This document shows positions 45,101-51,924 of a stretch of 64,000 nucleotides of DNA, in pieces. Source of the stretch: Rhodanobacteraceae bacterium (GTDB taxonomy: Bacteria; Pseudomonadota; Gammaproteobacteria; Xanthomonadales; SZUA-5); assembly GCA_016713135.1 (NCBI GenBank), contig JADJPR010000023.1, positions 744,001 through 808,000 on the forward strand. The letters are read 5' to 3'. The translations under genes were made by a program, and so were the position numbers. The notes under the pieces were generated by a model. It was not told the origin of the DNA. It saw only the letters and a program-made list of their open reading frames with translations, and did not search any database. Every line of letters starts with the position of its first letter. The stretch's first letter is position 1.

Positions 45101-47059
45101 CCGGATACGGGCAGCACCACCTACACCCATGACGCAGCGGGAAATCGACTGAGCCAGACAGATGCCCGGGGTGTCGTCACGCAGTACGCCTACGACGCGC
45201 TTGGCCGGCTGTTGTCGATCCAGTATCCGTCTGACCCAGCCAAGAACGTACAGTTTGCCTACGATCAGGTGCAGCCTGGTTGCGCGGCCGACGAGGGCGC
45301 TGCCGTCGGGCGGTTGGTGCGAATCGATGACGCCTCGGGCACTACCCGCCTGTGCCATGACACCCGTGGCAATCTCCGGCGCAAGATCCAGGACACCGCC
45401 GGGCAGGAACTGGTGGTCGCATATCGCTACAATCCGGCCAATCGGCTGGTCGGCATGACCTATCCGTCGGGGTTGCAGCTGAGCTACGGGCGGGACGCGC
45501 AAGGCCGCATCCAGGCGGTGAATCTGTCGCGCGATGGCTACAGCCTCCCGTTGGTGACGGGAATGGATTACCTCCCGTTTGGTCCGGCCGCTCAGATCAG
45601 TTTTGGCAACGGCCAGAGCCTGACCAAAGCCTGGGACCAGAACTACTGGCCGGATGCGGTGAGCGGCAGCGTGCTCGATTACGATTTCACCACCAATGAG
45701 GTGGGCAACATCACCGGGGTGGCGAGCGTATCCGAAGGCACGCAGACCCTGGCCTACGACCGTCTGGACCGCCTGCAGGAAGTGCGCGACCAGAACCTGG
45801 CGCTGATCGAGGCGTACACTTATGACGCCACCGGCAATCGCCTGAGTCATCAGTTGGGCAACCAGCCTGCCACCAGCTACTCCTATCCCGCGACCAGTCA
45901 CCGGCTGGACGCGGTCGGCAGCGCCGCGCGCAGCTATGACGCGGTGGGCAACACGCTGAGCGGCATCCCAGGCTACGAGACCGACAGCGCCAGCTACGAT
46001 GCACGCAATCGCCTGGTGCAGGTGGGTGCCCCGAGCGCGCAACTGCTGGCCAATTACAACGGCCGCGGCGAGCGGGTGATCGCCAGCCAGGGTAGCCCGG
46101 CCGCCGCGCTGCCGACCACCTCCGCCGGGTGGACCAGCGCCGCCGGCGTCCGCGGCTATGTCTACGACGAGTCCGGGCAGGTCATCAGCATGCTGATCGG
46201 CGGCAACCCGCTGCGCTACGAGGAAATCGTCTGGATCGACAACATCCCGGTCGGCCGCGTCGAGAGCAGCACCAGCGCGGTCACCGCCGTCCACGCCATC
46301 CACAGCGACCACCTCAACACCCCGCGCGCCCTGGCCAACGCCCAGACCCAGGGCGGACAGGCAGCCGGCACCGTGGTCTGGCGCTGGAAGCTGAATGCGA
46401 CGTCGGCCAGCGGGTCGAATGCCTTCGGCACGCAGGCGGCGGAGGAGAACCCGGACGGGAACTCGGCCACCGTCAAGTTCGACCTCAGATTCCCGGGGCA
46501 GCAGTACGATGCGGCGACGGGGGTGAATTACAACTACTTCCGGGATTATGAGGCGGGGACCGGACGCTACGTTGAGAGTGATCCGATTGGGTTGCGGTCG
46601 GGACCAAACACGTTCTCTTATGTACTGGCGAACCCATCCAAGTACTTCGACCCCAGCGGTCTCTTCACTGTCGACCGAAGCTGTAGTTACTGCCAGTTCG
46701 GCGAGAACATGACGAATTTTGTCACTCGCCACGCGGAGAACGACTGTTTATTGGTTGCGATGACGGTCACGAACTGGGCTATCGCCGCATGCATTTATGA
46801 GCGCTGCAAGAATTCTGGCGTGATTAAGTGTGACGGGGTAAACTGCCAGCCTGGTTGGGCTGGCTACCACACCGTAAACGTCCGGAATGGAGCAGTCGTC
46901 GACAACCCTGAGATTGTCGTATGCATTAAGGATAGAAATCCTATGTTTTACTCATATGAGGGCGTCGTCATGCACGAGTTCGGACATAGCTGCGGTTGGA
47001 GGCACGGAATGGATCAAGGAATTCCGAAAGATCCCGGTAACTTAGGCCCAACGAAATGA
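42155..47059 (+). CDS. Rhs-family polymorphic toxin with C-terminal metallopeptidase-like tip
   Basis: 1634 aa from the ATG at 42155 (or 42158), after GGGGGA. A signal peptide (to about residue 30) indicates Sec export. An N-terminal region precedes the Rhs start domain (GDKARFETDFQFSGRPFLRTYHSL, about residue 272). Many YD repeats follow (e.g. YDAAGNRLSQTDARG-like units) up to the conserved core end YDAATGVNYNYFRDYEAGTG and RYVESDPIGL (about residues 1452-1480). The last 155 residues are the variable tip: lower GC, nine cysteines and HEFGHSCGWRH at residues 1607-1617, a metzincin-type zinc motif HExxHxxGxxH. I infer a secreted protease toxin. The stop overlaps the next gene (ATGA). Confidence 0.88.
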   Translation: MMAFDYRRATALAALGFSLYLNCAIPAFALALPADDTSYCYGNLCYTTLYQAEAAMRAANPNYGAYLRPKQPFANPKPNALHDVTLTYYVPDQKPLFLNPAVYAPDFSPQFCSGTDPVYPNRCSSEPQLVQGIVASYQSAYSPAYTVVAEPLTGGYFDPFSTTGPQGGTKGGLSLNFDNNPSLQRMLTVKLYSSGIARWGFQHRLFQNVSFECPAGFVAKHGRNPAYNYPTLSPVYWPELCYASFQTAIIAKLRAQCSVNDGNNPCYPATGDKARFETDFQFSGRPFLRTYHSLRQAGQQPELAPGWVHSYSDRIIGDLSSSRLVQVSDDGYIGVFNRVRQTTRYVSPEDAKRVIDVIVENGKNLFKLSNESDLVRYYNDAGRLLRMESLANAWKMSFAYQGDRLISATDHTGLKLTFEYTDGQLASILQPDGNRVYYSYDTSRNLVSVIYADGSERIYHYNEAGLSDAGDPHALTGISDNGQRYLSFAYDVKNRVRLSQAHTANGFVEKTTLSYAGDNQVTVTGPNGDTRQYTLSNVSGFRRVTAIAAQDGTRTSTYNGALPFESKDKLLNVTRYEYAPDNVYASARYDAFGSNVERKTVTVRDSAYRVTSVQIQAKIGTSYIPQQQKTFTYNGRNQVVTRTTSDLGTGQSRTTTTTYCEQADVGAGACPFVGLIKSVDGPRTDVSDIVYYSYRADDHPDCAGSPATCLYRKGSLWKVSNALNQITEFVSYDGAGRVLRQKDANGVITDLQYSPRGWLISRTVRANADGSPSPALDARTLLEYEPYGDVRRVIQPDDSGLEYCRDQAHRITAVVSTTLAQASRCNGPAPVAGSEAITYVLDGAGNRLKEEVRDSTGNVRRLLARQYNSLNQLRALINAPFAAQSDLDAPGVKKTSYTYDANGNPDLTTDPMARVADNDYDPLNRLIQSIQDKDTAAATGEIAATVRYEYDARDNLRKVTDPKGLVTEYVYDGLNNQTQLISPDTGSTTYTHDAAGNRLSQTDARGVVTQYAYDALGRLLSIQYPSDPAKNVQFAYDQVQPGCAADEGAAVGRLVRIDDASGTTRLCHDTRGNLRRKIQDTAGQELVVAYRYNPANRLVGMTYPSGLQLSYGRDAQGRIQAVNLSRDGYSLPLVTGMDYLPFGPAAQISFGNGQSLTKAWDQNYWPDAVSGSVLDYDFTTNEVGNITGVASVSEGTQTLAYDRLDRLQEVRDQNLALIEAYTYDATGNRLSHQLGNQPATSYSYPATSHRLDAVGSAARSYDAVGNTLSGIPGYETDSASYDARNRLVQVGAPSAQLLANYNGRGERVIASQGSPAAALPTTSAGWTSAAGVRGYVYDESGQVISMLIGGNPLRYEEIVWIDNIPVGRVESSTSAVTAVHAIHSDHLNTPRALANAQTQGGQAAGTVVWRWKLNATSASGSNAFGTQAAEENPDGNSATVKFDLRFPGQQYDAATGVNYNYFRDYEAGTGRYVESDPIGLRSGPNTFSYVLANPSKYFDPSGLFTVDRSCSYCQFGENMTNFVTRHAENDCLLVAMTVTNWAIAACIYERCKNSGVIKCDGVNCQPGWAGYHTVNVRNGAVVDNPEIVVCIKDRNPMFYSYEGVVMHEFGHSCGWRHGMDQGIPKDPGNLGPTK

Positions 47060-47412
47060 TTGGCCCATTGCTTTGCATGATTGGCGGTATTGGATTGCAA
47101 GGAGACGTGTCAAGACAGATCCAGGTCGACGGCAGTGTGCACGTTGCCGTAGCCATTGACTCCAATGAGACTGAGAATCGGGAGTTGAAGCTACGCTTGT
47201 CAAGCGCCGGTGCCTCGGACGTAGTGTTGCGTGATATTTCCGATAGTAAAGGAAGGCGAATCCTTGGAGGCAAGAATACATATCGTTTCGAATTGATTTG
47301 GGGCGCTTCTTGCGTGCCAGATCGGTGCAGCTTCCGGCCCGTCGTGGAGATAAGTATCCTGGACCGGGATACCATTTGCTTTTCTCGGGACTTTTCCCCT
47401 AGCGATTCTTAA
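47056..47412 (+). CDS. Candidate immunity protein for the Rhs metallopeptidase tip
   Basis: 118 aa. The ATG overlaps the rhs stop by four bases, so translation is probably coupled. A short hydrophobic start (MIGPLLCMIGGIGLQG) may be a weak export signal; the rest is a beta-rich domain (VHVAVAIDSNETENRELKLRLSS; NTYRFELIWGASC; VVEISILDRDTICF) with three cysteines. Base composition matches the rhs tip. No family is recognised; the immunity role is inferred from position directly after a polymorphic toxin tip. Confidence 0.6.
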   Translation: MIGPLLCMIGGIGLQGDVSRQIQVDGSVHVAVAIDSNETENRELKLRLSSAGASDVVLRDISDSKGRRILGGKNTYRFELIWGASCVPDRCSFRPVVEISILDRDTICFSRDFSPSDS

Positions 47413-47491
47413 TTGCTGAATGGCTCACACGTCGACCTCGGCACTGCTCAATCCATCTGCCCGAAACCAGAATAAACAAGGCCAGCCAAAA

Positions 47492-47574
47492 ATCCGGGAC
47501 ATCCACTTTCCTCACTGCCCGGCCTGGGAAGATTTGGACATCCACTTTCCTCACCGCCCGGCCTCGCGCCGGGC
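47492..47574. repeat. REP-like units with GGACAYCCAC and hairpin
   Basis: Two units. The first (47492-47527) has GGGACATCCACTTTCCTCAC then GCCCGGC. The second (47528-47574) has GAAGATTTGGACATCCACTT then the hairpin GCCCGGC-CTCGC-GCCGGGC. Related units lie at 47781-47830 and 48315-48364. The hairpin of this second unit also covers the last codons of the PIN fragment. Confidence 0.55.
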
Positions 47575-47722
47575 GCGTCGTTTGTGGGCCGACCCCTTCG
47601 CCTCGATCTCCGCCACCGCGCCAGCCGCGCTGACGATTCGGATATCGCCATGCCGCTTAAGGTCGAGCAGATCGCGGTCGCCGGAGACGATGATGTCGGC
47701 GCGCGCGGCGATGGCGCGAAGC
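47551..47722 (-). pseudogene. C-terminal fragment of a PIN-domain toxin
   Basis: The minus frame reads LLRAIAARADIIVSGDRDLLDLKRHGDIRIVSAAGAVAEIEA, the typical second half of a PIN ribonuclease (ADxIVSGDxDLL acidic site). The N-terminal half with the first catalytic Asp is missing: upstream, at 47723-47765, the sequence is a RAYT-element end. A second copy of only the tail lies at 47805-47890. On its own it cannot be active. See the antitoxin at 55143 for a possible original partner. Confidence 0.65.
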
Positions 47723-47765
47723 AAAAGCGAGGACACCCGCAGATTCTGAACCCCATGAACCTTGC
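47723..47765 (-). mobile_element. Short RAYT-element end fragment
   Basis: AAAAGCGAGGACACCCGCAG, then ATTCTGAACCCCATGAACCTTGC: the conserved 3' element end (relative to the transposase gene), truncated after 43 bases. It breaks the PIN frame. Confidence 0.75.
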
Positions 47766-47780
47766 TAGATTCTAGATTTA

Positions 47781-47890
47781 TTTTGGACACCCACTACTTT
47801 GTCACTGCACCGCCCGGCCTCGCGCCGGGCGCGTCGTTTGTGGGCCTACCGCTTCGCCTCGATCTCCACCACCGCGCTGGCCGCGCTGCG
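47781..47890 (-). pseudogene. Second REP-like unit overlapping a duplicated PIN tail
   Basis: TTTTGGACACCCACTACTTT leads to the hairpin GCCCGGC-CTCGC-GCCGGGC (47812-47830). The following bases up to about 47890 repeat the PIN tail region at 47551-47625 with several changes (frame ...RSAASAVVEIEAKR). At 47891 another RAYT end begins. So the PIN tail has been duplicated together with the hairpin. Confidence 0.55.
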
Positions 47891-47935
47891 AAAAGCGAGG
47901 ACACCCGCAGATTCTGAACCCCATGAACCTTGCCG
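47891..47935 (-). mobile_element. Short RAYT-element end fragment
   Basis: AAAAGCGAGGACACCCGCAG followed by ATTCTGAACCCCATGAACCTTGCC, truncated after 45 bases where the end of an IS remnant (CGAGTTCGACACTTATCCGA) begins. Confidence 0.75.
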
Positions 47936-48310
47936 CCCGAGTTCGACACTTATCCGACTTAAGTAATTGATTCGTAGCGCATCCGGCATCCCCGGTTGCC
48001 ACTACGATGGCCTCGGTCAGCTCGTTTGGAGGGCTTTGGTGTCGGGCAACGGCAGGTCCAGTTGCTGGAAGATCGAACGGGTTTCCTCGCCGGTCGCGGT
48101 CAGTCCGCTCACGGTCTTGCCGTCTGCGGTGAACCGGTGCAGTTGGATGGCCTTGAGCTTGCGCAGCGCAGCTGCCGGGCTGAACTCGGTCAGTTTCGGA
48201 CGCATGACCCGGTGCAACAGCAACGCGAGGAAGCAGATCAACGCGTGCGCGCGGATGCGCTCGGGGAGCCGGTGATAGACCGGCGCCAGCGCGATGTCCT
48301 GCTTGGAAGC
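47936..48310 (-). mobile_element. Remnant of an IS1634-like (IS4 superfamily) insertion sequence
   Basis: The minus frame ending at 48017 reads DIALAPVYHRLPERIRAHALICFLALLLHRVMR and TEFSPAAALRKLKAIQLHRF, the conserved C-terminus of IS1634-type DDE transposases. After the stop come GTGGCAACCGGGGATGCC and the element edge with CGAGTTCGACAC. The rest of the transposase is missing; the break near 48310 is next to a REP-like unit. It cannot move by itself. Confidence 0.7.
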
Positions 48311-48314
48311 CGCG

Positions 48315-48364
48315 GAAGAATTGGACACCCAGTTTTTGCACCAACGCCCGGCCTTGCGCCGGGC
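48315..48364. repeat. Third REP-like unit
   Basis: GAAGAATTGGACACCCAGTT, then the hairpin GCCCGGC-CTTGC-GCCGGGC at 48346-48364. Same layout as the units near 47540 and 47800, with a CTTGC loop. It lies between the IS remnant and the HicA fragment. Confidence 0.55.
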
Positions 48365-48406
48365 GCTGGTGTTCCAGTGCGCGACAATCTTGCGCTGCCT
48401 TCGGCG

Positions 48407-48595
48407 TTACTGCCGCAGGAACTCGTCGGTGTCGACGCCAGCCTGCCGGAGGATGGCACGCAGAGTGCCCTCGGGCATGTCGCCGGGGTGGTTGGGGATG
48501 GTGGTGTAGCGGTTGGTGGCGGCGTTGAACCAGATCTCGTGCGATCCGGCGGCCTGACGATCGAAGGCGAAGCCCAGCGCCCGCAGGCGTGGCAA
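48407..48595 (-). pseudogene. HicA-family toxin fragment
   Basis: 62 residues: LRALGFAFDRQAAGSHEIWFNAATNRYTTIPNHPGDMPEGTLRAILRQAGVDTDEFLRQ. This is the HicA double-stranded-RNA-binding fold with the active-site region GSHEIW and the core IPNHPGD. The usual first 15 or so residues are replaced by an A-rich stretch leading to a RAYT end at 48611, so the gene is probably truncated. No HicB antitoxin gene is next to it. Confidence 0.7.
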
Positions 48596-48610
48596 AAGAC
48601 AAAAGAAAGA

Positions 48611-48755
48611 AAAGAAAGGACACCCGCAGATTCTGAACCCCGTGAACCTTGCCGCAGGCGCCCCTCGCGATCAATTCTCTCGGGGCTTCGACGACTTCGG
48701 CGGTCCAGAGCGAACGCACCCAGGCGCCCGCGGCGCCGAAAGGGTGGCACGTGGG
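48611..48755 (-). mobile_element. Partial RAYT element (3' end only)
   Basis: Starts AAAAGAAAGGACACCCGCAG and contains the roughly 130-base non-coding end block (GAACCTTGCCGCAGGCGCCC; CTCTCGGGGCTTCGACGACT; GCACCCAGGCGCCCGCGGCG) before stopping short of the transposase gene. The intact element A begins directly after it. Confidence 0.8.
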
Positions 48756-50009
48756 AAAAGCCAGGACACCCGCAGATTCTGAACCCCATGAACCTTGCCG
48801 CAGGCGCCCCTCGCGATCACTTCTCTCGGGGCTTCGACGACTTCGGCGGGCCAGAGCCAACGCACCCAGGCGCCCGCGGCGCCGAAAGGGCGGCGTGTCG
48901 TCGCTCAGTTCGCGAGCGAGCGTGCTACGCCTACGCCGCGGAGCCAGCGTTGTCCAATCTCAGCAGCCGTGGCGAGCAGCGCACTCTCGCTGCCAATCAC
49001 GCGGCAGAACCCTTGATCGGGTTTGACGGCACGCACGCGGTCGGTCCATTGACGGGCATCCAGACCGAGCCGTTCGAGGACGGCCGGTGGCTTGCCGGTG
49101 ATTCGGCCACGTTTGGTCGGGTGCCACTGGCGGCCGGTGGTGTCGACCAATTGAATGTAATCGGTGGTGGAGAGCGCGGTCACGGACAGGCCGCGAATGC
49201 CCAACACCGGCGGCAACGCCGGTGTGTGCGCGAGATCGCCCGCCGCCCGGCCGACATCGCTCGCTATTGTCGGCGACGATGACTGCGCAGCCGACTCGAC
49301 GGCCCTGATGCGCTTGAGGATGCTGGTGTGGACGGAGCCCTCAAGGTCTGCGGTCATTCCGGCGCGAATCGGGTTCAGGTCCACGTAGGTCATCGCCGAC
49401 AGGACCGCGGTCTCGTCGAGCAGCACCTGGGAACGGAAGCGACCCTCCCAGAACCGGCCCTTGCAGTGATCCTCGACATTCGCCCGCCGGGCGATGGGCT
49501 CGCTCAGCGACTTCATGAACCACGACAGGCTGCAGAGCCGCGAGCGCAGCACGGCTAGCCGGACGTCGTTGGCGACGATCTGCGCCTTCGCTGCGTCGTA
49601 CTGGCCGTCCTCCGGTGGATAGAGCCCCAGCCAGCGAGTTGCGACTTCGTTCGGGCTCCAGGACGGGGCGATATCGGCATGCATTTCGATCACGACATGC
49701 AGGTGATTGCTCATCACCGCGTAGGCCCAGATGGAAACGGCATACAGATCCGCCAGTTGCGCCAGACGGTCTTCAACCCACTGCCGGCGATGCTCGTGAT
49801 CGGCGCCGGTGAGAGGATCCCGCCCGCACAGCCAGGCGCGGCGTACACAGCGCGAGACGCAGTGATAGACACCGTGGGCGTTGGCGGGGACCAGCAGGGT
49901 GCGGGCTTGCGTCATGGGGAGTAGCATTGCCCAGCCGGCCGGCGCCCGCTGTCGGAAAGTTCTGACGGCGGTGTCGGAAAGCGGCCAATCTGTGCGTGTC
50001 CTCGTTTTT
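48756..50009 (-). mobile_element. RAYT element, intact copy A
   Basis: About 1254 bases. One end is AAAAGCCAGGACACCCGC; the other, just past the transposase start, is GTGTCCTCGTTTTT, its inverted counterpart. Between are a 145-base non-coding block, the transposase gene (48905-49927) and a 70-base leader with two TGTCGGAAAG repeats. No target duplication is visible. The right edge abuts a copy of the rhs core end exactly. Confidence 0.75.
48905..49927 (-). CDS. REP-associated tyrosine (RAYT/Y1-HUH) transposase, copy A
   Basis: 340 aa from the ATG at 49927; another ATG at 49915 gives 336 aa. N-terminal motif YHCVSRCVRRAWLCG; the HUH metal motif is HLH in AYAVMSNHLHVVIEM; the RAYT hallmark with the likely catalytic tyrosine is TYVDLNPIRAGM; GRFWEGRFRSQ precedes it. 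The C-terminal 120 residues (RQWHPTKRGRITGKPPAVLERLGLD; GFCRVIGSESALL) are typical of the larger members in Xanthomonadales. It nicks and joins single-stranded DNA at hairpin-type repeats. The frame is intact. Copies B and C are nearly identical. Confidence 0.88.
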   Translation of the reverse strand: MLLPMTQARTLLVPANAHGVYHCVSRCVRRAWLCGRDPLTGADHEHRRQWVEDRLAQLADLYAVSIWAYAVMSNHLHVVIEMHADIAPSWSPNEVATRWLGLYPPEDGQYDAAKAQIVANDVRLAVLRSRLCSLSWFMKSLSEPIARRANVEDHCKGRFWEGRFRSQVLLDETAVLSAMTYVDLNPIRAGMTADLEGSVHTSILKRIRAVESAAQSSSPTIASDVGRAAGDLAHTPALPPVLGIRGLSVTALSTTDYIQLVDTTGRQWHPTKRGRITGKPPAVLERLGLDARQWTDRVRAVKPDQGFCRVIGSESALLATAAEIGQRWLRGVGVARSLAN

Positions 50010-50629
50010 CCTTCGGCACGCAGGCGGCGGAGGAGAACCCGGACGGGAACTCGGCAACCGTCAAGTTCGACCTCAGATTCCCGGGGCAGCAGTACGATGC
50101 GGCGACGGGGGTGAATTACAACTACTTCCGGGATTATGAGGCGGGGACCGGGCGGTATGTGGAGAGTGATCCCTCGGGACTTCACGGGGGAATGAATACG
50201 TACGTCTATGCCGGTTCGAATTCAATTAAATTCACGGATTCATATGGGCTTGACTACTGGATTGAAGGTCCCGACCCGAGTTACGACGAACTAATTGGCC
50301 ATGAGAGCGTGTGTGTAGGTAAATATGATGGCGAAAGAACATGTGTGAGTTTCGGGGCTATCGAGAAATCACCGACATGCGCTGTAGTGTGTGCGGGCGA
50401 GGTATATGTCGATCCTAGTGGGCCCGGCCCAATTTCGATGGGTCACTATCGATATAGCTCGAGTTTAGTTGATGCAAAAATACTGAAATTGTTCGACGAA
50501 CTAGATGGGCATCCTGGGCACTACAACATCTTCTTCAACAATTGTTCGACATTTTCAGATAGCGTTTTTCACGCAATTGACGCGCAGTATGGCGGCTCGG
50601 CGCCGCCGCCAGGGTCGTGGATCCAATGA
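50010..50629 (+). pseudogene. Orphan Rhs tip with LRAT/NlpC-like putative toxin domain
   Basis: Bases 50010-50172 repeat the rhs core end (46422-46584) with few changes, in frame (FGTQAAEENPDGNSATVKF...). No core lies upstream because element A ends at 50009. After ESDPSGL the sequence diverges into a low-GC tip of about 150 residues with SMGHYRYSS (possible His) and YNIFFNNCSTFSDSVFHAI (possible catalytic Cys), the H-then-NC order of LRAT/permuted NlpC-P60 cysteine enzymes. A GTG at 50111 could start a 172-aa product. It may be a silent tip used by recombination with the full rhs. Confidence 0.65.
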
Positions 50630-50880
50630 CTAGACATCGGATTGCATATGGGGTGCTTGCTGTGACACATGCGCTATCAGCGAGCTATCTACTCACAGAT
50701 GTTATTCCAACAAGCGCCGACACTTACAATCACGCGCGCGCCCTCGAAGGATTAATCTCTTTTCCGCTTGGATGGCTGGGACTGGAGCCCGTGTTTTCAA
50801 TCCCTGGAAATGCAATGCTCTTTGCATCCTTGGTATCGTTTTTCGTTCGCTTATTTGGTAAACCGAAACCTGATTATTAA
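50626..50880 (+). CDS. Small membrane protein, candidate immunity for the orphan Rhs tip
   Basis: 84 aa. The ATG overlaps the stop of the orphan tip (ATGA). Two to three hydrophobic stretches: IAYGVLAVTHALSASYLLTDVI, LISFPLGWLGLEPVFSI and AMLFASLVSFFVRLF. Low GC like the tip. Immunity is inferred from position; a membrane location would fit a toxin acting in or near the envelope. Confidence 0.55.
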   Translation: MTRHRIAYGVLAVTHALSASYLLTDVIPTSADTYNHARALEGLISFPLGWLGLEPVFSIPGNAMLFASLVSFFVRLFGKPKPDY

Positions 50881-50883
50881 CCG

Positions 50884-50975
50884 GAAAAAGCGAGGACACG
50901 CCAAAAAGCGAGGACACGCAGATTCCGAAGCCCAGAAAAGCGAGACACCCGAAAAGCGAAGCAAAGCATAGGACA
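50884..50975. repeat. Cluster of AAAAGCGAGGACAC core motifs
   Basis: Within 90 bases the RAYT end motif occurs several times in short or damaged form: AAAAAGCGAGGACACGCC, AAAAAGCGAGGACACGCAG, AAAAGCGAGACACCCG, AAAAGCGAAGCAAAGC and a final AGGACACG. The element body is absent each time. The bases from about 50976 to 51284 hold no gene or repeat that I recognise. Confidence 0.65.
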
Positions 50976-51284
50976 CGTATGGACGCCTCCGTCAACTGCA
51001 AACCGCACAATCTTTTGATGCTGCTTTTCCGGGCTTAGGTGCCGTTTTCGGCTCAGACAGTCCTCTCCTGGGAACCCAGGCTCGGTGGTTGTCGGCGCTG
51101 TGGATAGTGGTTGCTTTGCTCGGCCGCCTTCTTCGATGAACCTGCTCTTCAGTGCTGAAGCGGATCGGTACTCGGACACGTATACGGCGTCGTGATGGTG
51201 CGCTTTTAAGTGCACCGCGCCGGGATGACATGCGGCTCTGGCGGCCCTAACACCCACACGCGCTGATTGCGCTGGTCCCTTAGC

Positions 51285-51549
51285 AAAAGCGAGGACACCC
51301 GCAGATTCTGAACCCCATGAACCTTGCCGCAAGTGCCCCTCGCAATCAATTCTCTCGGGGCTTCGACGACTTCGGCGGGCCAGAGCCAACGCACCCAGGC
51401 GCCCGCGGCGCCGAAAGGGCGGCGTGTCGTCGCTCAGTTGGCGAGCGTGCGCGCCACGCCTACGCCGCGGAGCCAGCGTTGTCCGATCTCGGCAGCCCTG
51501 GCGAGCAGCGCACTCTCGCTGCCAATCACGCGGCAGAACCCTTGATCGC
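51285..51549 (-). mobile_element. Partial RAYT element
   Basis: Starts AAAAGCGAGGACACCCGC, includes the end block and about the last 40 codons of the transposase gene (GFCRVIGSESALLARAAEIGQRW in the minus frame), then stops at CTTGATCG where the next copy begins. The kept end is intact; the missing end is the 5' side of the gene. Confidence 0.82.
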
Positions 51550-51924
51550 AAAAGCGAGGACACCCGCAAACTCTGAACCCCAAGAACCTTGCCGCAGGCG
51601 CCCATCGCAATCGATTCTCTCGGGGCTTCGACGACTTCGGCGGGCCAGAGCCAACGCACCCAGGCGCCCGCGGCGCCGAAAGGGCGGCGTGTCGTCGCTC
51701 AGTTGGCGAGCGAGCGCGCTGCGCCTACGCCGCGGAGCCAGCGTTGTCCAATCTCGGCAGCCTTGGCGAGCAGCGCACTCTCGCTGCCAATCACGCGGCA
51801 GAACCCTTGATCGGGTTTGACGGCACGCACGCGGTCGGTCCATTGACGGGCATCCAGACCGAGGCGTTCGAGGACGGCCGGTGGCTTGCCGCTGATTCGG
51901 CCACGTTTGGTCGGGTGCCACTGG
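51550..51924 (-). mobile_element. Partial RAYT element
   Basis: Starts AAAAGCGAGGACACCCGC, and keeps the end block and about the last 75 codons of the transposase, up to GTCGGGTGCCACTGG. Element B starts directly after it. As in other fragments the same end is kept. Confidence 0.82.

Noticed and set aside
44186..46732. An 848-residue open frame on the strand opposite rhs
   Set aside because: It mirrors the YD repeats of the rhs gene, has no family motif, and arises from codon bias of the real gene.
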